Assembly: GCF_958298935.1 (NCBI RefSeq)
Contig: NC_084941.1
Span: forward strand, 18,946,001 to 19,010,000
Length of the DNA stretch: 64,000 nucleotides
Reading direction: 5' to 3'
Source of the DNA: Phragmites australis
Lineage: Eukaryota > Streptophyta > Magnoliopsida > Poales > Poaceae
A program made the position numbers and the translations under genes. Below, in pieces: positions 22,573 to 33,561 of the stretch. The notes under the pieces are model-generated. The model was not told the DNA's origin. It did no database searches and saw nothing but the letters and a program-made list of their open reading frames with translations. Position 1 is the first letter of the stretch; each line of letters begins with the position of its first letter.

Positions 22573-24057
22573 ATGCAAAAAAGGGTAGAATTTATTGAGC
22601 CTTTTCCATATGTCATAAAACATAAGAAAGGAAAGGACAATGTGATTGCTAATGCGCTTTCTAGGCGCTATACCTTGTTATCTCAACTTGATCATAAGAT
22701 TTTTGGTTTAGAGAGCATTAAGGACTTATTTGCTGTTGATTTGGATTTTAAAGAAGTGCTTGAACATTGTAAAGAAGGGAAAATATGGAATAAATACGTG
22801 CTAAATGAAGGATTGCTCTATCGTGCTAACAAGCTATGCATTCCAGTAAGCTCCGTTCGTCTTTTGTTGTTACAGGAGGCGCATGGAGGAGGATTGATGG
22901 CATATTTTGGAGCAAAGAAGATAAGAGATGTGCTGGCCGCCCACTTCTTTTGGCCAAAGATGAGACATGATGTCGAGCGCTACGTTTTACGTTGTACACT
23001 TGCAATAAAGCTAAGTCTTGCTTAAATCCACGTGGTCTTTACATGCCTCTTCTTGTTCCTAATGCACCATGGGAGGATATTTCTATGGATTTTGTTAGGA
23101 CTGTCTAGGACAATGAGGGGGAGGGATAGCATGTTTGTAGTTATGGATAGATTTCCTAAAATGGCACATTTTATAACTTTTCACAAGAGCGATGATTCTA
23201 CAAACATAGCTAATTTTTTTTAGGGAAATCGTTTGACTACATGGAGTACCTAATACTATCGTCCCGGATCATGACACAAAGTTTTTGAGTCACTTTTGGA
23301 GATCACTTTGGAATAAATTGGGGACGAAGCTGCTATTTTCTACTATGTGTCATCCTCATACCGAGGTCAAACAAAAGTTGTCAACTGTACATTATCGACC
23401 ATGTTACGGGCTGTTCTAAGGAAAAATTTGAGGATGTGGGAAGAGTGTTTACCGCATATTGAATTTTCTTATAATAGGTCGGTACACTCCACCACCAAGG
23501 TAAGTCCGTTCTAGGTAGTGTATGGATTTAATCCCCATGCTCCTATTGATTTACTAACTTTGCCTACTTTTGAAAGATTTAATTTAGATGCTAAGAAACA
23601 TGCTGAATTTATTCTTAAGTTGCATGAGACAACTAAAAAGAATATAGAGAGCATGATTGAAAAGTATAGGATTGCTGAAAGTAAAGGCAGAAAGGAAATA
23701 AAATTTGAACCGGGTGATTTAGTTTGGATGCATTTGAGGAAGGATATGTTTCTTGAACTAAGAAAATCAAAGTTGATGTCTAGAGCTGATGGACCATTTA
23801 AGATAATTGAGATAATCAATGACAATGCATACAAATTGGGCCTGCCTGTAGATTTTGGGGTTAGTCCCACATTTAACATTTCCGATTTGAAGCCCTACTT
23901 AGGAGAAGAAGACAAGCTTGAGTCGAGGACGACTCTAATTGAAGAGGGGGAGGATGATGAGCCCATGGCTCCTTCGGATACGATCAATACTGCCAATAAT
24001 CCTCAAATCATACAAGGTCCAATTACAAGAGCACGCGCACGACAATTAGACCACTAG
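22573..24057 (+). pseudogene. pol: Gypsy 2 integrase
   Basis: The connection region and HHCC zinc module span 22,573-23,010 ([15 protein letters not shown], then a Cys pair damaged by a frameshift near 23,000). The catalytic core is broken by stops near 23,022 and 23,107 and a frameshift near 23,222. [12 protein letters not shown] (near 23,140) holds the first Asp and the second lies near 23,270. From 23,518 to 24,057 the C-terminal half is open for 179 codons (DGPFKIIEIINDNAY, FNISDLKPYLGEED). It reads through the polypurine tract and about 100 bp into the 3' LTR, ending at QLDH. Confidence 0.9.
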
Positions 24058-24885
24058 GTGAACTCGTTAATCACTGTTCATGTTTCCTTGGATGGATTAC
24101 TACTAAATTCTTGTGATATTTTATTGCTTAGGAACATGGGAGAAGCACTACAACCTTACCCGGATGTCAACCCTCGAAGGCCAAGTCTACTCGGACTCGA
24201 GGCTGAGCTCTAGTTGAAGTCGTGAATGTGGTTGAAGTCGTGGTCGTGGTCAAGTCTCAAGATAGTACATCATTAAAACAGGCATAACTATGTCATACGA
24301 AGTCTGTTTTAGGCATTTTTGAACCTGCTGGAAAGCTTATGTCGAGCCCTTTCCAATGGATCTATGCTCGACCAACTATTCCTTATAGCTTAGTTAGAGT
24401 CAATAGAATAAGGTGTTGTGTCACCATTCTGGACCCTGTTCGGTTTTGTAATCGTGTCGAGATCGGAGTCCAGGTTGTGCACGCCTCTTTCCATGGTTGC
24501 ACAATCCTAGGTTGACCCCCTCATGTCCCTCTATAAATATACAGTAGCCATCATAGTTTAGGCTTGGGTTTAGCTTAGATTATTCTGTTTTAGATAGTTT
24601 CACCTTTTATCGTTTTGTTGAACCCTAACTCGAGTACTTCATTAGTAATTATCAATATTCAAATTGCATCTACCTATTCTTTCTTGTGTTCTCGATTCAC
24701 TTGCAGGAAAAGCCTTCTTGGCAAGGTCAACCACATCTTGACACATTTGATAACGACGGAGTAGTGGTGTAGTGGTTGCGAGGGTTCTTGATCTGTTCCG
24801 TTCGGAGCCTTTGGATCATCAACGTCGAAGCTCCACCAATCGACTTATCATATTACCTTTCAGAAGATCGGGCAAATGTGCATCA
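23955..24885 (+). repeat. Gypsy 2 3' LTR
   Basis: It starts TGATGAGCCC after the polypurine tract (23,944-23,954) and ends GTGCATCA. It is homologous to 17,101-17,971 with visible scattered differences. It is followed at once by Tnp2 sequence with no target duplication. Confidence 0.92.
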
Positions 24886-26261
24886 GGTATCACACGTACT
24901 GCAACATGAACGAAGAATTCAACGGAATGAGGGAGCAAGATTTATGTCCGAGGCACTACAGTGGTCAAGAGGTGCATAATATGGTTAAAGACCCCAATGT
25001 TGTGTTTGGAATGGGGAGTAAAAAATCTAAGGATACCGGTGGCATGTGGAAGAAGAGATCGATATTGTGGGAGCTACCGTATTGGAAGCACCTTGAAGTT
25101 TGACACTACATCAACATCATGCATGTAGAAAAGAACGTGTGCAAAAGCACGATTGGTCTTTTACTTAATATTCCAGGCAAGACGAAGGATGGCCTCAACG
25201 CAAGGCTTGACTTGGTTGTTTTGAAGATCAGGCCCGAGTTGGCACCTCAGGATTTTGAAAAAGGTAGAACGAGGCTTCATCCAGCTTGTTATAATCTGAA
25301 AAAGGCTGAGAGAACCGAACTGTGCAGATGCTTGCATGGTGTGAAAGTTCAGTCTGGTTACTCCGCCAACATCTTGAAACTTGTTTCTATGCAAGATTTG
25401 AAATTAGTTGGCATATAGTCCCATGATTGCCACGTAATGATGACACATATGCTTCCTGTTGCAATCTGAAATATCTAACCAACCTATCTCCGAGACACAA
25501 TCACCAAGCTGTGTTACTTCTTCAACACAATTTCTCAGAAGGTCATCGATCCGAAGTACTTGATGCTTTATAAGCCGATGTGGTGAAGACACTGTGTCAT
25601 CTTGAGATGTACTTTCCTCCGTCATTTTTTGATATCACGGTACATGTTATCGTTCACCTCGTGAGAGAGACAAAGATATGCGGCCCAATATTCCTACGTT
25701 AGATGTACCCATTTGAGAGATACATGGGAATTCTCAAGAAGTATGTACATAATCGATTCGTCCGGAGGGCAGCATCGTCCAAGGTTACACAACTGAAGAG
25801 GTAGTCAAGTTCTGCATCAATTACATGGAGGAGCTCAAACCAATTGGTGTGCCCATGTCTCGCCATGTGGGGAGACTGGATGGGAAGGGGACCATAGGTA
25901 GGAAATCAATCACTGCTAACTTTGCCACCTTATCTAAAGCCCATTTGACGGTCTTGCAACACATGACTAAAGTATCCTCGCATATCGACATGCATAAGGA
26001 CATGCTACACAGAGAGAATCCAGGCCGTACGGAGGCTTGGATCACAAAACAGCACAACCGTAGCTTCAACAACTGGTTGGCAGCGTGATTCAGTAATAAT
26101 AGTTCAACAGAGGACAATATTGGCTGGTTGGCAAGATGGCCAAGTTACACAGTCGGGATATTTGAAGCATATGACATAAATGGGTACACCTTTTATACCA
26201 GAGCATGGGATAGTAAGAGCACAGTGCAGAACAGCAATGTGCGCATCAATGCCTTCCAGGA
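24886..26261 (+). pseudogene. CACTA Tnp2 transposase fragment 1
   Basis: It encodes the middle and C-terminal part of an En/Spm-type Tnp2 transposase. RPRHYSGQEVHNMVKD-like sequence is near 24,945. Next comes KKRSILWELPYWKHLEV, then MHVEKNVCKSTIGLLLNIPG at 25,119. LCRCLHGVKVQSGYSANI is near 25,320, and a region like that in DUF4218 follows 25,600. It aligns in order with the fuller Tnp2 at 41,360-42,760. Stops and frameshifts occur throughout (24,979, 25,418, about 25,470, 25,700, 26,086). It begins at the gypsy 2 LTR end and stops at about 26,258-26,261, where gypsy 3 begins. The N-terminal half is missing. Confidence 0.85.
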
Positions 26262-28740
26262 GAAGCATCAGATGCACAGGAGTTTGTTTTGAGGGAAGAA
26301 CTCATAATGGTGTTGAATGATCATTGACAAGCTGTTACTGATGACTTCGATAAGAAGCTTGCGGAGACAAATACTACAATGCAACAACTTAATGATAGTA
26401 TTGCCATGCACAATACACGCTTTGATCAAGTGGTTAATCAGCCACCAAACCATGGGCGTGTGGATCCTCGTGGCGCAAACCATGAGCAAGAGGAGTCCGT
26501 TTCAGATGATGAAATTTTGAGGCAAGAACAAGACGCCTTTGATGCACGACAACGGGACCGACTAAACTTCAAGCGTCAAGGTATGAGAGGTAATAATTTT
26601 CAGCAACATAACCTATGTGTCAATGATGATCCATTTTCTAAGGTTAAGTTTACCATACCATCTTTTGCGGGTGCTTATGATGCTGAAAAGTATTTAGATT
26701 GGGAGATGATGGTTGAACAGAAGTTTAATACTCATTTAGTTCCTAAAGTGCATAGAGTTAGGCAAGCCACTAGTGAATTTAAAGAATTTGCAATTATCTG
26801 GTGGAATAGAGTATGCATCGATGGATTAGCGCCTACCACATGGAATGCTTTAAATGTTGCTATAAATAATAGATTTGTTCCACCCTCTTTCAAACGTGAT
26901 TTGCATAAGAAATTGCAGTGCTTAAACCAATGTGATAGATCCGTAAAAGAATATTATCAGGAGCTACAAATTAGTATGTTGCGTTATGATATTATTGAGG
27001 ATGAAGAGGCTGCAATGGCACGCTTTTATGTAGGGTTAAGGTGTGAAATTCAGGATATAGTTGATTATAAAGAATATAATAGTGTTTCTAGATTGTTCCA
27101 ACTTGCATGTCTGGTAAAAAAAAAAGAATTGCAGGGACGAGAACAGAGGCTAAGGAGCAATTTTGGAAGCACGGCCACTTTAAAATCAACACTAGGACAA
27201 GTCAAAATAGCCCAATTTAGCTACACGGTTTGCTGCCCCCTTCTCGAGTAGGGTGCATTCAGTAGTACCTTCGACACCATCGCATGCTCCTGAGGTAAGC
27301 AAATCCGTAAGTGTGCAGGATCAAACCATAGCTCTTCTTTGGTTGCTTCTACCGGCCGATCGATCGGGATTGTATGCCACAGATGCAAGGGAATGGGCCA
27401 CGTCATGAAGGATTCCCCAAGTCAATGAGCGTACATTGTAACAAAAGATAGTGGATATGTAAGTGCTAGTGATGTTGAGGATTAATATGCTCTTGCAGCT
27501 AACCAGGCAAGACCATGAGAAAGTGTTCGATGACATTGCCATGAAGGATTATCAGACCCTAATTGTGCAGCGAGAGTTAAGCACTCAAATGGAGCAAGCA
27601 GAATAGGTAAAACACCACAATTTATTTCAGATGTCCTCATAGTAAAGGATTATTGTTCGAGTCATTATTGATGGAGGAAGCTACAACAACTAGTTCAGAT
27701 ATGATCAAGAATCTTACCTTGCCGATAAGAAACCATCCTTATCCTCATCATATTGACTGGTTCAACAATAGTGGTAAGGTGAAGGTAATACAAACAGCTA
27801 GGGTGCATTTTTCTATTGGTTCATACCATTATTGTGCTGATTTTGATGTAGTACCCATGCAAGCATTTTCACTTTTGTTAGGACGATGATGGGAGTTTAA
27901 TACTGATGCAACAGATTACGGTAGAAGTAATAAGTACACTCTTATGTATAAAGGAAAGAAAATAACTTTTCTATCTTTAACCCCTACTAAAATTGTGAAA
28001 TGTGAACAAAAGGTAGCTGAAAATAAGAGAAAAGAGTTTGAGAATGAATCAAAAAATCAGCAAGTAGTGGGAAAAGTTTTTCCACCCAAAAAGGAGAAAG
28101 CAAAAACAACTTCTAATTATGATGGAATTAGACTAAAAGGGTATGTTATGCTTGCTACTAAATCTGACCTTGCTGAAATTTGTGATAATGAGCTATCATG
28201 CTATGCTTTGATATGCAAAGATGCTTTAGTTTCTCAAAATGTTTGTGGATGTATTTCCAGCTGAGGTACCCGCGAGATTATCACCTATTCGAGGGATTGA
28301 ACATCAAATTGATTTGATTCCAGAAGCAACTTTACCAAATCGTGCTGCATATTGGATGAACCCAGAAGTCCAAGGCCTTTTGGACCACAAGTATGTACGA
28401 GAAAGCCTTAGCCCTTGTGTTGTTCCCGTTCTTTTTGTTCCTAAGAAAGATGGTAGTTGGTGTTTGTGTTTTGATTGTAGAGCCATCAATAATATTACTA
28501 TAAGATATCGTCATCCTATCCCTAGGTTAGATGATATGCTCGATGAGTTGAGTGGTTCTATAATTTTCACTAAAATTGACTTGCAAAGTGGATACCACCA
28601 GATTAGAATGAAACTTGAAGATGAATGGAAGACTGCATTTAAAATTAAGTTTGGTTGTATGAGTGGTTAGTAATGCCTTTTTGGGTTAACTAATGCACCT
28701 AGTACTTTCATGCGATTGATGAACAAAGTTTGACATGCTT
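26258..28740 (+). mobile_element. Gypsy 3: internal fragment of the gypsy 1/2 family
   Basis: This fragment has no LTRs. It begins at the third codon of gag (aggagaagcatc) and ends inside RT. Gag is open for 290 codons at 26,379-27,251, the best-preserved gag of the three copies, including YLDWEMMVEQKF, WWNRVCIDG, FVPPSFKRDL and EEYYQEL-like stretches. A zinc knuckle remnant is near 27,376. Protease (27,660-27,889) has IIDGGSYNN followed by a stop. RT (28,239-28,740) is readable as VPKKDGSWCLCFDCRAIN and [12 protein letters not shown], then frameshifted near 28,655 and cut before the YFDD motif. About 100 bp (FLDVF linker) are deleted near 28,235. Confidence 0.9.
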
Positions 28741-29668
28741 TGTAACACCCAGTTTTAAAAGAACAAATCAGGGCACAACACATGTATGCCATGATCAAGT
28801 TTCATACATATGCTTACTTCATTAGTGTATCATCACAGGGCCAATATTACAACGATAATTAACTATTACAAAAGGACCCGAGGGTCTAAAAGAAAACATA
28901 GCGGAAACTAAAGGGTCTTCAGCGCCAGCGGGGCCTCCATCTTCCCCGGGCGTCAACCTGGGGCACACCAGCCTAGAATAGCAGCTCCGGGTCGAAGTCG
29001 TCCTCGTCGAAGCTAGCAGCTTCATTGATGGTTTCTGAACAGCGGAAGAATGCAAGGAAGGGGACAACAAGTGTGAGTACAAAAATGTTTTCCGCAAGCT
29101 GAGGGGAACATGATATGGGGTTTAAGTCAAGGAAAGGTTTAAACACGGGTTAACTGCACTAAGCAACCTTATCCTATGATTCCAACAACAAGCATCCTAT
29201 TTACAAAGTGAAGACACAACTATGACAAAAGGATTAACTCATCGGATTTCATCCGACTACCAAGACTCACCAGGTAATTCCATTACCCAGCTACCCAACC
29301 AACCAGACCAAACCCTGATTCCAACTAATCCTGAAGAAGTCCAAGTTCGCTCTTGACCGTGGGCACGGCTGATCAATCAATTCTATACTCTGCAGAGTTT
29401 GCACAGCCTTCCCCACAAGTCATGATTCCCGTGTTGCTTCACACTTCCGGGGTGTGGAGTCGGGGTCTCACTACAAGGCCTTTACAAAGCTCCCACTAAC
29501 CTGCAGGCACCCACTGAGGTTTCAGTACTAACAGACGATTCCCTCACTGCATAGGCCCCCTCTTGTGCTACATAACCGTCCAACAGTGCCCAAAGAACCA
29601 GAGGGGTGGCTAATTAATTGGCCAGGCCGTACCCATTTAGGCCTTGTGGTTGTGCGAAACTAACTTGG
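28741..29668 (-). mobile_element. Reversed fragment of a large LTR (Del/Tekay-like)
   Basis: The sequence starts tgtaacacccagttttaaaa, the reverse complement of an LTR end like that of the solo LTR at 6,250-6,269. Internal matches in reverse include ctctgcagagt with gccgtgcccacgg (29,353-29,395, equivalent to 5,588-5,625). It is therefore the last ~930 bp of a large LTR on the minus strand. No TG start and no target duplication were found: gypsy 3 ends at 28,740 and Tnp2 begins at 29,669. No gene is supported inside. Confidence 0.75.
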
Positions 29669-30534
29669 TTACATGGAGCAGCACAAACCAATTTGTGTGC
29701 CCAGGTCTCGCCATGAGGGGAGACTAGATGGCAAGGGGACCATAGGTAGGAAATCAATCATTGCTGACTTTGCCGCGTTATCTAAAGCCCATTTCACGGT
29801 CTTGCAACACATGACTGAAGTAGCCCTGCATATCAAAGTGCATTAGGACGTGCTAGGCAAAGAGAATCTAGGCCGTATGGAGTCTTCGATCACAAAATAG
29901 CACAACCATAGCTTCAACAATTGGTTGGCAGCGCGATTCAGTAATAATAATTCAACAGGACAATATCGGCTGGTTGGAAAGATGGGCAAGTCACACAGTC
30001 GTGATATTTGAAGCATATGACAAATGGGTACACTTTTTATACCAGAGCACGGGATAATAAGAGCACGGTACAGAACAGCGGTGTGCGCATAGATGCCTTC
30101 CAGGACAAACGTCGTGGGGTCTGTGTGTACTATGGGTAGAAGAGATTTGGGAACTCGACTATGTACGTTTCAAGATCCCCCTCTTTCGGTGCCGTCGGGT
30201 CGCACTTTCAAGTGTTAAGGTAGACAAGTACGAAATGACTACTGTCGACCTTGAACGTGTCGCATACAAAGACGAACCATTTTTACTCGCCAAGCAAGTT
30301 GCCCAGGTCTTTTATGTGCAAGACCTGGCAAATCCAAAGCTTAATGCAGTCTTTCAGGGAAAAAGAAGGATTGTCAAAGTTGAGAATGTCATGGATGAAG
30401 AAGAGTACAATCAATTTGATGAGTACCCTCTTGGAGATGGCATCGCCATTAACAAAGAACAACTTCCAACCGGGACTGCTTGCTATCTGGGCGTCGATCA
30501 TCAAGAGGGGTCTATTGTTAATGTTGTATGATGT
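29669..30534 (+). pseudogene. CACTA Tnp2 transposase fragment 2 (C-terminal)
   Basis: From 29,669 it repeats the DUF4218-like part also present in fragment 1 (25,821-26,261), so the two fragments overlap by about 430 bp. It then continues to the natural end of the protein. The last 98 codons are open (30,235-30,531): VDLERVAYKDEPFLLAKQVA, FYVQDLANPKLNAVFQGKRR, an acidic stretch and a terminal DHQEGSIVNVV. This is the DUF4216-type tail seen in CACTA transposases. Earlier parts carry stops (29,846, 29,898, 30,137) and frameshifts. The tail is more complete here than in the Tnp2 at 39,942-43,080. Confidence 0.83.
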
Positions 30535-30780
30535 TACTAGATTATTATGTACCTATATATTGCAGTGTACTATGTAACAATAAATTAGTTATGATTTTAC
30601 TTAAAAATTTCATCTCATTAATTTGGAGTTCGTATGAATTAGATATGATGAGTACCCACACCATGTGATAGTACAGATTTAATCATAAATTTACATATAA
30701 ATTTCTTCTCATTTGGAGTTTGTATGGATTATTTATGATTTTTGCAAGCTTCAATATTTTGCTGGAAAATCAATAGTATA
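30535..30780. other. AT-rich stretch after Tnp2 fragment 2
   Basis: No gene seen. It contains two related pieces (ttggagttcgtatgaatta and ttggagtttgtatggatta), so there is weak internal duplication. It is part of the inverted pair with 44,008-45,715. Confidence 0.5.
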
Positions 30781-30900
30781 GATGACTCGTAGTTATGACC
30801 CGTATGTACTATTTGTACAGACGGCCTTTAATAAAAAGCCATCTGTACTAATGGTAGTAGTACAGACAGCTCATATTTATGACCCGTCTGTACAAATGCG
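30781..30900. repeat. Palindromic repeats (acagacgg type), CACTA-like
   Basis: Several copies of the motif gtacagacgg and its reverse occur. The best palindrome has arms at 30,815-30,825 and 30,838-30,848, separated by 12 bases. A second pair lies at about 30,870-30,893. Short repeats in both orientations resemble the subterminal repeats of CACTA elements that bind their accessory protein. The same array is inverted at 45,310-45,435. No CACTA terminus was found beside it. Confidence 0.7.
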
Positions 30901-30902
30901 GC

Positions 30903-30910
30903 TATAAATA
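30903..30910 (+). promoter_or_regulatory. TATA box before the Tnp1-like gene
   Basis: TATAAATA follows directly on the palindromic repeats and precedes a GC-rich leader, so it is a likely promoter for the Tnp1-like gene at 32,939. The inverted copy has the same box on the minus strand at 45,300-45,307. Confidence 0.6.
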
Positions 30911-30924
30911 ATGTTTCGTCCAAC

Positions 30925-32938
30925 CTGCGCTGCACCAAGTGTAACCTTAGCCGCTCGTTTCCCTCACGACCCCTGCGACTCCTCCCCGGCAACGTCCTCC
31001 CCGCGACTCCTCCCCAGCGGCTCCCTCCTGACGACCTCCATCCCTGGCGGCTCCTCCATCCCCGTCACCCTTGTCCCTCCGCGGCGGCTCCTCTCGGGCG
31101 ACCTCCCTCCCCGACGACCTCCCTCCCCGGCGGCCCTTGTCCCTCCTTGGCGACCTCCCTCCCTGGTGGCCCTCCTCCCTCCCCGGCAACCTCCCTCCCC
31201 GGTGAGCCACTGGTAGGACCTTCACGCATTTGCTCTGTGGTGATCTAGTCGGCCTCTGTGCCATAACCGTTGAGATGGTGGCGATGTGATTTGTGTTGGC
31301 CGTCTATTCTTTTGTGATGGAGATCCGGCCGGTACTTCTTGCACTGCGTCCGTGGTGGTGGCCGGCTGTTGTGATTTGTGGTGGTGTTGTGCTGTTGGTT
31401 TGTATTCGGGCCGGGTGTTCTTGTGATTGTGATCCAGCCGGTGCTATGCTGTTGGTTTGTATTCAGGCTAGATGGTTATGCTCTTTGATGAATGCTGTTG
31501 TTTATAAGTCTTGCATAGATCTGTTCAATTGGGCATGTATTACAACAATTTGCTCGATGATGAAATACATTTGATGAGAATGGGCATGTTTATGAGTACA
31601 CTAGCGTAGACCTATAATTTTGCTGGTTTTGTGATATTCTCAGTTTGCACTTGGAGATATGTCGGTGTGTTTTGCTCGATGTGTTTTGGCTCTGAGATGA
31701 GATGCTTGCACTTGGAGATAGCTTGGCTAACCTATTAGATGCTTGGTACACAGGTGATTGAGAGCTAAATCAGGTTCTAGTTGCTAGGTGAAATCTCAGA
31801 AAACACTGCAATTTCTATGATGTATTTACTAGAATAATTAGGGAGCAGAAATCTCAAAGTTCTGGGGCCAATTGTTGATCATTTTTTGACAGCACTCATA
31901 TTCATTTCCTCCTCATTGGTATATGGTACTGATATGTGTATTGATCTGTGTCATTCTAGTTTCTTACCTTCCTGGGGCCAATTGTTGATCATTTTCTTAC
32001 CTTCATTGTGTTCCAAGGACATGTATTGATATGTGTTATTATAGTTTGACAAGTTGGTCATGCTTCTCAATTTTGTTTTACCTGATACCCTTCATCGATT
32101 GTTGTTTATACATGGTCACTGAACTATGAGCTATTGCCTGTGTTATGCATGTATGACTGCTCTAATATTTATGTGCACTATTTTTTCCATGTTTCTATGA
32201 TGAAAATTAGTTACACATAAATGTACTCGTTGGGACCCTGGTCTCATCCTTGTTGCTTCTTTAGCAAGACAACCATAGTTCGGTATATTGAATTCATGCA
32301 TCCATGATCATGAGGATTGGGAAAAAAAAACTTTCTGCAATATAAATAGAAATTTGAACTTTAATATAGATAATTTTTCTTTTAGTTGGTGTCACAGACT
32401 ATGTTATCTTTGAGTATTGTTCAACTCAACAATATATGCAATTTCTCCTCTGATTGTTAATATGTACTTGCATCATGTACATTTCGATCAAAAGTTTGTT
32501 TAGGCATGTTATGCCTTGGTAGTGCTTGACTGTCCATTGAGATACTTCCATAGTGCTTCATTATTTCCTTTAGGTAAGTCTATTAGCCAATCAATTGGCC
32601 CGGTAATCTCAGTAGGAATTAGGTAAGTCTATTAGCTAACCAATTTTCCATGTAATATTGGCCCTGTGAGGCTATATACTAACTGAGAAAAAACAGGAAA
32701 TTAGCAAAATCTTAGTACACTTAGCATGAGCTTAAGTTATGGATTTGTTAATCTTTTGAGATAAGATGACTTTACATCAAAGTTAACTTTAACTAGTGCC
32801 AAATCTAATACACATGTTAAATTTAATTGAAAGTTTAAAACACATACCTTGATTCCTTTACTTTCCTCTATTTCTGTGAATAATCTTCTACCATTATAAC
32901 ATGTTCCTAATAAGCATGTGACTTTTCCTATTTTCAAG
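30925..32938 (+). other. GC-rich leader and probable intron of the Tnp1-like gene
   Basis: From about 30,925 to 31,201 is a GC-rich stretch made of short imperfect repeats (cgacctccctcccc). It is open for 101 codons in one frame and also open on the other strand. I read it as an untranslated exon, not a protein. At 31,202 it meets a good splice donor (gtgagc). The AT-rich part, 31,300-32,930, has no gene and ends in a splice acceptor (attttcaag) at 32,938, exactly before the start codon at 32,939. The splice model is inferred. Confidence 0.55.
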
Positions 32939-33493
32939 ATGGCATCTGGAGATGAACGCGAACTGCCTCTGGCCTCTTCTCCTCAACAACAAGAGGGGGT
33001 CACTGCTCAACGAGATGTCGATGCCACTTGTCAGGAGCAAACAGAAGAAACTCAGATGCAGAAGCGAAAGCGAGGTAGCCGAGGCAAAAACCAAATGCCC
33101 ACGGGTCACTACACCTTAACTCATGTCAATGAGGTAGGCGTGCCAACACAGCCTCAGCAAGCTCAGGTGGCATTCCATAGAGCATGTGCCTCACTCAGAG
33201 GGACAAGGGTTAGGATAACCTACCCAAACTAGAAGGCCGTGCCACAGAGCGAGAGAAGCTTCTTGTGGGAAACAATTAAAGCCCAATTTGACTTTCCTGA
33301 AGGGTGCTCCTTGGAGAATGTGGAAAGACAGGCAATAACCAAGATGGGAAAGGCGTGGAAGACCTTCAAGAGCGAGTTGTATAATACATATTTGAAGCAA
33401 GATCTCATCCCCAATAATATTTCTTATGGGTACTTGGCGGATCAATGGGTAGAGTTTGTGGAGAGGTGCTAGTCTGAGGAATATCAGTAGCAG
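32939..33493 (+). pseudogene. Tnp1-like CACTA protein, truncated
   Basis: The frame starts MASGDERELPLASSPQQQEG. A basic stretch (QKRKRGSRGKNQ) is followed by HYTLTHVNEVGVPTQPQQAQ and the domain SFLWETIKAQFDFPEGC. The last part reads WKTFKSELYNTYLKQD and YLADQWVEFVERC. This matches plant En/Spm accessory transposase (Ptta/Transposase_24) proteins. Stops interrupt it at about 33,230 and 33,470, and the sequence ends abruptly at 33,493 where the lectin block starts. The copy at 45,716 continues for over 1 kb more and shares the stop after VERC, so that defect predates the duplication. Confidence 0.82.
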
Positions 33494-33561
33494 TGTTCCT
33501 TCCTCTCATACTTCGCCCCCAAACTTGAGTCTCCTCGTTAGAAGAAACTTGCTCCAACTGC

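Larger units (their letters stand above)
17101..24885 (+). mobile_element. Gypsy 2: second copy of the gypsy 1 family
   Basis: It has the same layout as gypsy 1: LTR, primer site, tandem array, gag, protease, RT, RNase H, integrase, polypurine tract, LTR. The protease region is complete here and no solo LTR is inserted, so it is the better family reference. The flanks do not match: ctctc precedes 17,101 and ggtat follows 24,885. The left neighbour is copia A gag and the right neighbour is a Tnp2 fragment. The first bases are TAATGAGTAC instead of TGATGAGCCC. A recombination or deletion must have changed at least one side. Confidence 0.92.
30495..32217 (+). repeat. Inverted repeat, left arm (partner 44,008-45,715)
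   Basis: This 1.72-kb stretch, from the last codons of Tnp2 fragment 2 to the middle of the probable intron, occurs in reverse orientation at 44,008-45,715. Clear matched pieces are the Tnp2 tail, the palindromic repeats, the TATA box, the GC-rich leader and the AT-rich intron part. Confidence 0.9.

Noticed and set aside
30911..31213. 101-codon Pro/Ser-rich frame
   Set aside because: Imperfect short GC repeats are open on both strands, and the stretch ends at a splice donor. It is better read as an untranslated exon.
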